In this document: positions 54,806-62,310 of the stretch, in pieces
How positions within the stretch are numbered: position 1 is the stretch's first letter
Layout of the letters: every line of letters starts with the position of its first letter
DNA from: Pseudomonas alloputida
GTDB lineage: Bacteria; Pseudomonadota; Gammaproteobacteria; Pseudomonadales; Pseudomonadaceae
Assembly (NCBI RefSeq): GCF_021283545.2
Contig: NZ_CP128540.1
Coordinates: 3,755,501 to 3,819,500, forward strand
Length of the DNA stretch: 64,000 nt
Reading direction: 5' to 3'
Translations under genes and position numbers: made by a program
The notes under the pieces: generated by a model
What the model was told of the DNA's origin: nothing
What the model saw: only the letters and a program-made list of their open reading frames with translations
The model's database searches: none

Positions 54806-55212
54806 GTGGTCTTTTTGATCGCCTGATGGTGGACCAGTGCACCCGCCGAGAGGCCTCCCGACGGGAGAGCGCTTCCCACAAGTTCGCCGCCATCAAGCGC
54901 CACCTCGAAACGCTGCTGAATGCCCGCCAGGGGTGCTCCCAGAGCAGCCCTGAGCTGGGCCTGCGCGACTTCAATGGGCATGACGTGAGCAACGGCGACT
55001 TGCTTGTGCAGGTGAGCGCGGATATCCGCCGCACCCTCCAGCGCTTCGAGCCGCGCATACAGGTACGCACGCTCAACGCAGTGCCCGATACCCATGCCCC
55101 GCTGGAGCTGCATTTCAGGCTGGATTGCCTGGTACAGGTCAACAACCACGCAGAACAGCTGCAACTCGAGCTGCTGGTCGATGGGCACAACCGCTACACG
55201 CGCGTGAGGTGA
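54802..55212 (+). CDS. tssE: T6SS baseplate protein TssE (gp25-like)
   Basis: A 136-residue baseplate subunit with the gpW/gp25 fold. The start MSGLFDRL and the LGLRDFNGHDVSN block, followed by RRTLQRFEPRIQVRT, are typical; the Arg/Glu core EPR is kept. It recruits the sheath to the baseplate. It overlaps tssC by four bases and precedes tssF by three. Confidence 0.92.
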   Translation: MSGLFDRLMVDQCTRREASRRESASHKFAAIKRHLETLLNARQGCSQSSPELGLRDFNGHDVSNGDLLVQVSADIRRTLQRFEPRIQVRTLNAVPDTHAPLELHFRLDCLVQVNNHAEQLQLELLVDGHNRYTRVR

Positions 55213-55215
55213 CCG

Positions 55216-56982
55216 ATGTCTCTGAGAGACCGTTTCAGTGAAGAACTGCGTTACCTGCACGAACTGGGGAACGACTTTGCCAAGGACAACCCACAACTCG
55301 CGCGGTTGCTTGGCAAAGGTGCCAGCGACCCCGATGTCGAACGCCTGATGGAAGCCTTTGCGTTCCTGACCGCCAAGCTACGGCTGAAGCTGGAAGACGA
55401 CTTGCCAGAGCTGACCCATCCCATGCTGCAGTTGCTGTGGCCGAACTACCTGCGGCCGCTGCCCAGCGCGACGATCATCAAGTTCAGCCCGGTGAGACAA
55501 TCCCTCAGCCAGTCACAGCGCATCCCAAAGGGGTCGCGGCTGTTCTCGAAACCGGTAGACGGCGTGGCCTGCGAGTTCCGCACCTGTACAGCGGTCAACA
55601 TTCATCCGTTCGAGATCGACACGGTCGCAGCCACCCAGACATCCGACAGTTCTGTGATCTGCATCGGCCTGCAATCACTGGTCGAGCGGCCGTTGAACAG
55701 CCTGGGCTGTACCAGCCTCGACTTTTACCTCAGCGGCGATGCCCGAACCGCTCGCACGCTTTACCTGTGGGTTTCTCAATACCTCAAGCATGTCAGCGTG
55801 ACCATCAACGGCGAGGTTCGTCGGCTGCCGGCAAACAGCATCGCTTTCCCAGGGTTCAGCCCCAACGACGCCTTGCTGCCTTACCCACAGAACGTCTTTG
55901 ATGGCTATCGCATCCTGCAGGAGTACTTCGCGTTCCCTCAACGCTTCCACTTTTTCAGCGTTACCGGCCTGGAAAAAATCTGGCCAGCTCATGACAGCCA
56001 GCAGGTAAACCTCGAATTTCACTTCACGCGCCAGCTACCCGACTCGCTGCGTGTCGGCAAAGCAGATTTCAACCTGTTCTGCGCACCTGCGGTCAACCTG
56101 TTCCAGCACAGCGCCGAGCCCATCGACCTGTCCGGCAAGGACGCCATGGTTCCACTGAAGCCCAAGGGCACAGCGCCGCACGGCTACGAAATCTTCAGTG
56201 TCGACCAGGTGATCAGCACCCGAACGACGACTGACGGTAACACCGGTGAGCACCTTCGGACCTTCCGTCCCTTCGAGTCCTTCGCCCATGAAATCGAGCA
56301 CGTCCAGGGGCGCACGGCGCTGTATTACCGCTGCCAGCTGGAAGAGTGCCTGCACGGCAATGGCGTCATGCATCGAATCGCCTTCGTCCGCGCCGACGCC
56401 AACAGCTACATAGGCGAGCTGGAAACCGCGTCCATCGACCTCACCTGCACCAATCGGGACCTCCCGCTGGCGCTGGGCATTGATGACATCAACATTCTGA
56501 CCGAACTTACGCCGCCTCTGGCCACCTACACCAATCTCTGTACACCCACCCGCCCCTGTCGCCCGGTGCTGGACGGCCAGTTGCAGTGGGCATTGATCTC
56601 CAACATGTCGCTCAACTACCTGTCCTTGCTCTCGGTAGAGCCGCTGAAAGCGGTGATCCGCGCCTACGACTTCATGGCCCTGCACGACATCCAGCAGGCA
56701 CGCACCACCCGTAAACGCCTGGAAGGTATGCGCGACATTCATACGCAGCCCATGGATTGGCTGATCAAGGGGCAACCCATTCGCGGCCTGCACACCCGGC
56801 TGAAACTGGACCAGACCGCCTTCCTCTGCGAAGGCGACTTGTACCTGTTCAGCTGTGTGCTCGCTCATTTCTTCGCCCTGTACGCCAGCATCAATTCCTT
56901 CCACCAGCTGGAAGTGATCAACACCACCAATAACGAGCATTACACATGGCCAATACAGACCGGCAAGCAACCGCTGATCTAG
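55216..56982 (+). CDS. tssF: T6SS baseplate protein TssF
   Basis: A 588-residue baseplate wedge protein. The N-terminus MSLRDRFSEELRYLHELG and the following ARLLGKGASDPDVERLMEAFAFL are diagnostic of TssF (VCA0110/ImpG). It forms the TssF2-G wedge with the next gene product. The frame overlaps tssG by 37 bp, which suggests coupled translation. Confidence 0.95.
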   Translation: MSLRDRFSEELRYLHELGNDFAKDNPQLARLLGKGASDPDVERLMEAFAFLTAKLRLKLEDDLPELTHPMLQLLWPNYLRPLPSATIIKFSPVRQSLSQSQRIPKGSRLFSKPVDGVACEFRTCTAVNIHPFEIDTVAATQTSDSSVICIGLQSLVERPLNSLGCTSLDFYLSGDARTARTLYLWVSQYLKHVSVTINGEVRRLPANSIAFPGFSPNDALLPYPQNVFDGYRILQEYFAFPQRFHFFSVTGLEKIWPAHDSQQVNLEFHFTRQLPDSLRVGKADFNLFCAPAVNLFQHSAEPIDLSGKDAMVPLKPKGTAPHGYEIFSVDQVISTRTTTDGNTGEHLRTFRPFESFAHEIEHVQGRTALYYRCQLEECLHGNGVMHRIAFVRADANSYIGELETASIDLTCTNRDLPLALGIDDINILTELTPPLATYTNLCTPTRPCRPVLDGQLQWALISNMSLNYLSLLSVEPLKAVIRAYDFMALHDIQQARTTRKRLEGMRDIHTQPMDWLIKGQPIRGLHTRLKLDQTAFLCEGDLYLFSCVLAHFFALYASINSFHQLEVINTTNNEHYTWPIQTGKQPLI

Positions 56983-58529
56983 CCGACAAGTTGCTCTGCG
57001 AAGCGCACCAGTACAACTTCTTCCAGTTGCTGGAGCGGTTGCACGGGCTGCATGGCGATGACCTGGAACCCCGTTGGCCGGACAAGGCCACCCGGCGGCG
57101 CGTGCGCCTGGCCTGCGACCCACGGCTGACCTTCCCTGTTTCGGACGTGTACAAAGCCCAGCGGATGCCCGCTGAGGAAGCGCGCTACCGCATCATTGCC
57201 ACATTCCTGGGGTTGCACGGCACCGATTCGCCATTGCCCACCTATTACCTGGAACAGGTGGCGTATGAACATGCGCATGGCATCGGTGTACGGCCGGCCT
57301 TCTTCGACTTTTTCAACCATTACCTGCTCAGCCTGTTGCACCGTATCTGGCGCAAGTACCGCTATTACATCCGCTTCCAGCCAGGTGCCAGTGACGGGTT
57401 CTCGCAGTACGTGTTTGCCCTGCTGGGGCTTAACGACAAGCAGTTGCGAGGGGACACGGCGCTGCCCTGGAGCCGCCTGCTCAGTTTTGCCGGCGTGATC
57501 GCCAGCCGCAGCCGAGCGCCGGGCACTGTAGCCGGCATCATTGCGCACTGCTTCGACCTCAAGCAGGTGCACATCCGCGAGTTCGAGACGCGATCAGTCG
57601 TCACGCCGTCCAGGCAGCTTGCAAGCCTGGGGCGGACCAACGGCCAGCTGGGCAGCACGTTCATGATTGGCAGCCGCACGCGCACCCGCAGCAGCAAGTT
57701 CACCATCGTGATCAGCGAACTCGACCAGACGCAGCTGCGGGACTTGCTGCCCAGCGGCATCAACTTCGGCCGTTTGCGTGCACTGATCGACTTTCTGCTG
57801 CGTGACGGGCTGGCCTATGACCTGGAGCTGCGCCTCAAGCAGAGCGCGTTGTCACCCTTCTGCTTGCACCGCAGCCAGGGCGCATACCTGGGCTGGACCA
57901 GCTTCGTCGACGACCGGCATGGCCAGATCAGCCCGGTTGTACGCATCCGGGGGGCGCTCATGAACACAGTCACCTTGAGCATCACCAACCTCGACCAACT
58001 GCAGCACGGCGTTACTGCTCGGCACCTGTTCGATTGCAAGGGCGGCACCATCGGCAGTGGGCGAGCAAACTGGCAGATCAATGACCGCGATCAGACCGTT
58101 GCGCCCATCCACTGCGAAATCCGCTGGATCGAAGGCAGCTTCTGTGTGATCGACCACTGCCACCGTACCTACCTCAATGGCAGTGCCAACAGCCTGGGGC
58201 CGCTTCCACCCAGACGCCTGGTTGAGGGTGACCAGCTTCTCATTGGTACCTATCGGCTACAGGTTCAGTACTCCCAGGATCAGGCCTGCACGCGCTCGCT
58301 GGAGGACCTGTTCAACCCGGACCCGAGGGTGCTCGACCGCCTGATAGCGGAAGCGCCTGCACCCGCTTGGCCGGCACAGCCTTCTGCCCCCCAACCAGCC
58401 GTCGAGATCTGCTCGGTCTTCAAAGCAGCCATGGGGAATGACCCTCTGGCAGCGCTGGACGCGGCAGACGGTGAAGGGGCACTCCGAGAAAGCCCGCTGC
58501 AGCGCCTGATTGCCGGAGCATACCCATGA
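56946..58529 (+). CDS. tssG: TssG baseplate protein fused to an FHA domain
   Basis: A 527-residue protein in one frame. Residues 1 to about 330 are TssG (ImpH), with QYNFFQLLERL at the start and GTDSPLPTYYLEQV in the middle. From about 340 to 440 is a forkhead-associated domain: GGTIGSGRANWQI, then HCEIRW and YLNG, the phosphothreonine-binding pattern. A Pro/Ala-rich tail resembling the region after FHA in TagH/Fha follows. FHA proteins are usually separate (TagH/Fha1) and link the machine to threonine phosphorylation. An internal ATG at 57960 with a G-rich stretch six bases before it could also yield a free FHA protein of 189 residues. Confidence 0.88.
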   Translation: MANTDRQATADLADKLLCEAHQYNFFQLLERLHGLHGDDLEPRWPDKATRRRVRLACDPRLTFPVSDVYKAQRMPAEEARYRIIATFLGLHGTDSPLPTYYLEQVAYEHAHGIGVRPAFFDFFNHYLLSLLHRIWRKYRYYIRFQPGASDGFSQYVFALLGLNDKQLRGDTALPWSRLLSFAGVIASRSRAPGTVAGIIAHCFDLKQVHIREFETRSVVTPSRQLASLGRTNGQLGSTFMIGSRTRTRSSKFTIVISELDQTQLRDLLPSGINFGRLRALIDFLLRDGLAYDLELRLKQSALSPFCLHRSQGAYLGWTSFVDDRHGQISPVVRIRGALMNTVTLSITNLDQLQHGVTARHLFDCKGGTIGSGRANWQINDRDQTVAPIHCEIRWIEGSFCVIDHCHRTYLNGSANSLGPLPPRRLVEGDQLLIGTYRLQVQYSQDQACTRSLEDLFNPDPRVLDRLIAEAPAPAWPAQPSAPQPAVEICSVFKAAMGNDPLAALDAADGEGALRESPLQRLIAGAYP

Positions 58530-59323
58530 AACCTCATCCACTTCTGCTCGCCTCCCTGCTGCTTGCGCTGGTCGCGCCCACCGGCTGCACCTCTTTGAGC
58601 AGAATGAGCCAGGTGGCCATGGACCACTCGTTGCCCATCGGGCCGCCCAAGGATCACCCGACCGAGGTCGCATTCAGCATCAATGCCAGCCCTACCCTCA
58701 ACGGCAATCCGGACAGCCTTGACGTCGCAGCCGATCAGGATCGCGCCCTGGAGCCCAGCCCCTACGCTGTGACCCTGAGTGCTGGCGACCCCTATGCGTT
58801 GACCGAAAAAATCGGGGTTCTGTTCGAATACCTACAAGCGCAATTCCCGGCCATGTCCCCCGTCGAGCTGGACGAAGGAGACGAAAGCGACCCGGCTCGC
58901 TCGCCCCTGGAAGAAAGCGGCCCCGGCAGCTACGACGACCCTCAGGTGGCGTTGACCTTGCCGCACACCACAAGCGTTGCCTCAGCGCTGGTCGCCACGC
59001 CCATTGCCATCACGATCCTGCAACTGCGCGACGACTCACTGCTGCGCAACACCGTGTACCAGCTACTGGAGCAGGACCCGGCCAAGGCGCTGCGCAGTAC
59101 CTATATCCGTAGTGACGACTACCTGCTGCGCCCTGGCCAATTCAAGTACATCCCGTTCGAACCCATCCACGCCGAAACCCGCTTCGTCGCGGTGATCGCC
59201 GACTACCGAGGCCATGAAAACGCCAGTTGGCGGCAAGTACTGCGCATTCCGCCGCGTGGCCGCCAGATCATGCTGTCGGTGTTGGTCAACGACACGCACA
59301 TCGTGCTCAAGGAAGAAGACTGA
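58526..59323 (+). CDS. tssJ: T6SS outer-membrane lipoprotein TssJ, long form
   Basis: A 265-residue lipoprotein: signal peptide with lipobox PTGC (Cys21), then the TssJ start VAFSINASPTLN. The recognisable second half resumes at PIAITILQLRDD (about 159). The stretch between, about 66-158, includes an acidic Pro/Ser/Gly run near 114-138 and is extra compared with the usual length of about 150-190. TssJ anchors TssM to the outer membrane. It overlaps tssG by four bases. Confidence 0.85.
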   Translation: MKPHPLLLASLLLALVAPTGCTSLSRMSQVAMDHSLPIGPPKDHPTEVAFSINASPTLNGNPDSLDVAADQDRALEPSPYAVTLSAGDPYALTEKIGVLFEYLQAQFPAMSPVELDEGDESDPARSPLEESGPGSYDDPQVALTLPHTTSVASALVATPIAITILQLRDDSLLRNTVYQLLEQDPAKALRSTYIRSDDYLLRPGQFKYIPFEPIHAETRFVAVIADYRGHENASWRQVLRIPPRGRQIMLSVLVNDTHIVLKEED

Positions 59324-59378
59324 TGGCGCCTCAACACCCTTTGCCCTTCCTGCTTACTCACGCTGACACGGAGCGCCC

Positions 59379-60716
59379 ATGAGTTCACGCAATCCCGTTC
59401 TCTGGCCCGAAGGCCTGTTCGTCAAACCACAGCATTTCCAACAGGCGGCCAGGGCCAGCGAAGCAGCCCTGCACCAGCGCCTCGCCAGCCTCAATGCAGC
59501 CTTTTACGGCTTCAGCGAACTTCAGTTGAACGACGAATACCTGAGCCTGGGCAAAGTCGCCATCACCCGGGCGCGAGGTGTGATGCCGGACGGCACGGTG
59601 TTCGACATTCCCGCCGACCTGCCGCCACCGCCGCCGCTGGAAATCGGCGACGACGCGTGCCAAGACAGTGAGGTGTATCTGTGCCTGCCGCTGCGTACCG
59701 ATGGCGGCCGCGAAGTGAGCTGGCCCGACAATGCAGCCAATTTCCGCTATACCGCTCAGGTACAGGAAATCAAGGATACCCACTCCGCTGACGGTGACCT
59801 GGTGCAGGTAGACCTTGCGGTGCCCAACCTGCAGCTCAAACGCAAGACCGAAGACAGCAGCGCCTACACCCGCCTGGCCCTGGCACGTATTCTGGAACGG
59901 CGCCCCGACGGCAGCCTGCAACTGGACGAAGCGTTCTACCCCACCAGCGTTTCGGTGCGGGCGGTGCCAGCGCTGCAGCGGTTTCTAGAGGAAATCACCC
60001 ATACCTTGCGCGAGCGGGCGCGCGGCCTTGCCACGCGGATTGGTGCCTCGGGCCAGTCCGGGATCGCCGACATTCGCGACTTCAACCTGCTGCAGGCCAT
60101 GAACCGTTGGTGGCCATGCTTCCAGCATCTGGCCAGGCAAGCGCAAACGCACCCCGAGCAGCTGTACCTGTGCATGAGCCAGGCCTGCGGCGAATTCGTC
60201 ACCTTCACCGACCAGAACCGGCTGCCGCAGGAGTACCCCGCCTATCACCACACCGCACTGCGCACGTCTTTCAAACCGCTGGAAGATACCTTGCGCCGGT
60301 CTCTGAGCACCGTCTTGCGGCCACGCGCTGTTTCACTACCGCTGGAGAGCGAACAATTCGGCGTGATGACGACCACGCTGGAAGACCGCCGGCTGATCGA
60401 CGAAGCCGACTTCATCCTCGCCGTGCGCGCCAGCATGCCACCACAGGCGTTGCGCCAGATGTTCATCCAGAAAGCCAAGATCACCTCACTTGAGTCACTG
60501 AATGACCTGGTGCCGCTGCAATTGCCGGGCATCCCTTTGCTGCCATTACCCGTGGCGCCCCGCGACCTGCCCTTCCATGCGGGTTTCAGCTACTTCGAGC
60601 TGGACCGACGTGACCCGGCCTGGGCGTGCATGAGCAAGGCGAATGGCTTCGGCATCCACATTGCGGGCGACTTCCCAGGGCTTGAACTGCAGTTCTGGGC
60701 GATCAGGAGTGAGTGA
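59379..60716 (+). CDS. tssK: T6SS baseplate protein TssK
   Basis: A 445-residue trimeric adaptor between baseplate and membrane complex. The start PVLWPEGLFVKPQHFQQ is diagnostic, followed by the DGTVFDIPADLPPP block; the end carries the domain that binds TssL/TssM. GGAG lies five bases before the ATG. It begins 55 bases after tssJ. Confidence 0.95.
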   Translation: MSSRNPVLWPEGLFVKPQHFQQAARASEAALHQRLASLNAAFYGFSELQLNDEYLSLGKVAITRARGVMPDGTVFDIPADLPPPPPLEIGDDACQDSEVYLCLPLRTDGGREVSWPDNAANFRYTAQVQEIKDTHSADGDLVQVDLAVPNLQLKRKTEDSSAYTRLALARILERRPDGSLQLDEAFYPTSVSVRAVPALQRFLEEITHTLRERARGLATRIGASGQSGIADIRDFNLLQAMNRWWPCFQHLARQAQTHPEQLYLCMSQACGEFVTFTDQNRLPQEYPAYHHTALRTSFKPLEDTLRRSLSTVLRPRAVSLPLESEQFGVMTTTLEDRRLIDEADFILAVRASMPPQALRQMFIQKAKITSLESLNDLVPLQLPGIPLLPLPVAPRDLPFHAGFSYFELDRRDPAWACMSKANGFGIHIAGDFPGLELQFWAIRSE

Positions 60717-60717
60717 C

Positions 60718-61587
60718 ATGGGAAAAGACAACAATACGCCCACCGATGAAAACAACGCTGCAGTCAACGCGCTTGATTCAACCCTTCAACAGCCAGTACC
60801 CGCCCCCCGGGCTGCAGCAACCAATGGGCAAGCATCCACGGACAAACCTGAGCCAGAGCCCGTTTCCGAAGGCTACCCCGCTGACCCGGAATTTCAGCTG
60901 CGGGGCGGCTTCGCCAACCTGATGCTGGATGCCGCATCACCGTTGTTCGGCTTGGTCATACGCCTGCGTACGCTGGACGAGCTGCCGAACATCCAGGACG
61001 TGCACCAGCAAGTACGCAGCCAGATCGACAACATTCAGGAAGAAATGCGCCAGCACGGTTACGAGCCGGCTCAGTTGCTGGCGTACTCCTACGGTCTGTG
61101 CCTGTTCATAGACGAGGCCGTTATGGAGCGGCCCTGGGGCAAGAGCAGCTGCTGGAGCCAGGAGCCGCTGCTCAGCATCTTCCACGACGAGACCTGGGGT
61201 GGGGAAAAAATCTTCACCGTGATTACCCGCCTGATGCAGGAGCCCAAGCGTTATCAGGACGTACTGGAGTTCATGTACTTCGCCCTGTGCCTTGGGCTGA
61301 AGGGCAAGTACGCGCTCGCGCCGAAAGGCGAAGAAACACTCAACGCATTGATTCACCAACTGCACGGGATCATCCGCGAACTGCGCGGCCCTACCCCCGA
61401 AGAAGTCTGCGACCCCTACACCAATGTGGCCCCACGCAACTTCCGCATGAGCCGGCAATGGCCCTGGTGGAGCCCCTTGGTGATTTCCGCCATCGCCATG
61501 GCGGTGGCCTACGGGATCTACAGCTACCGCCTGCACCTGATCACAACCGAGGTGCTGGAGTCGCTGAACGGCATTTTGCAGCAATAG
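60718..61587 (+). CDS. tssL: T6SS membrane protein TssL (DotU)
   Basis: A 289-residue protein: about 60 variable residues, the cytoplasmic DotU domain (NLMLDAASPLFGLVIRLR; SYGLCLFIDEAVM; WGGEKIFTVITRL; YEDVLEF-type helix) and a single C-terminal helix about 252-270 (LVISAIAMAVAYGIYSY). No OmpA/peptidoglycan domain follows, so anchoring depends on partners. AGGAG lies eight bases before the ATG at 60718, one base after the tssK stop. Confidence 0.94.
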   Translation: MGKDNNTPTDENNAAVNALDSTLQQPVPAPRAAATNGQASTDKPEPEPVSEGYPADPEFQLRGGFANLMLDAASPLFGLVIRLRTLDELPNIQDVHQQVRSQIDNIQEEMRQHGYEPAQLLAYSYGLCLFIDEAVMERPWGKSSCWSQEPLLSIFHDETWGGEKIFTVITRLMQEPKRYQDVLEFMYFALCLGLKGKYALAPKGEETLNALIHQLHGIIRELRGPTPEEVCDPYTNVAPRNFRMSRQWPWWSPLVISAIAMAVAYGIYSYRLHLITTEVLESLNGILQQ

Positions 61588-61624
61588 CCAACCGTGTCAC
61601 AGCACCACTGAGTTCAACGAATTC

Positions 61625-61642
61625 GCGAGGTTTTTGCCTCGC
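61625..61642. terminator. Small hairpin between tssL and hcp
   Basis: GCGAGG-TTTTTG-CCTCGC, a 6-bp stem in the 133-bp gap before hcp. It could reduce read-through or mark the hcp leader; hcp is often expressed more strongly than the structural genes. Confidence 0.35.
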
Positions 61643-61720
61643 TGACAAGCCCATCGTTTCCGATGGCCACGCCACCTGTGGTGCGCGTGCTTTACCCACA
61701 TGGACGCAGGAGTAACTGCC

Positions 61721-62236
61721 ATGCCAACACCCGCTTACATCAAGATCGTAGGCCAGACCCAAGGCAACATCACCGCTGGCGCCTTCACCGCTGACTCCGT
61801 CGGCAACGTGTTCCAACAAGGCCATGAAGATCAGATTCTGGTTCAGGAAATCAAGCATGAGGTGACTACGCCCACTGACCCCCAGAGCGGTCAACCGAGT
61901 GGCCAGCGCGTGCATAAGCCTTTCATATTCACCAGTTCACTGAACAAAGCTACCCCCCTGATGTATCAGGCACTTGCCAACGGCGAAATGCTGCCAACGG
62001 TCGAGGTCAGCTGGTATCGCACCTCGTCGGAAGGCAAACAAGAGCATTTTTTCACCACCACGCTCGAAGACGCCACCATCGTCAGCATCAATACCGTGCT
62101 TCCCCACGCACTCGACAAAGACAATGAAAACTACACCCAACTGGTTGAAGTATCGCTGGCGTATCGAAAGATCACGTGGGCTCACGATGTAGCCAACACC
62201 GAAGGCTCTGACGACTGGCGCGCACCCGCCGCCTGA
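61721..62236 (+). CDS. hcp: T6SS inner-tube protein Hcp
   Basis: A 171-residue tube protein forming stacked hexamers. The start PAYIKIVGQTQG and HKPFIFTSSLNKATPLMYQAL fit the Hcp family; the end YRKITWAHDV is typical. AGGAG lies eight bases before the ATG at 61721; earlier codons in the frame are excluded. It precedes vgrG by 74 bases. Confidence 0.94.
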   Translation: MPTPAYIKIVGQTQGNITAGAFTADSVGNVFQQGHEDQILVQEIKHEVTTPTDPQSGQPSGQRVHKPFIFTSSLNKATPLMYQALANGEMLPTVEVSWYRTSSEGKQEHFFTTTLEDATIVSINTVLPHALDKDNENYTQLVEVSLAYRKITWAHDVANTEGSDDWRAPAA

Positions 62237-62310
62237 CCTGTGCAAATGCCCCGGGCAGGCCATGCCCGCCCGGGCTTTGTGTTGATTCAGACGGCGGACA
62301 AGGATCTTTT

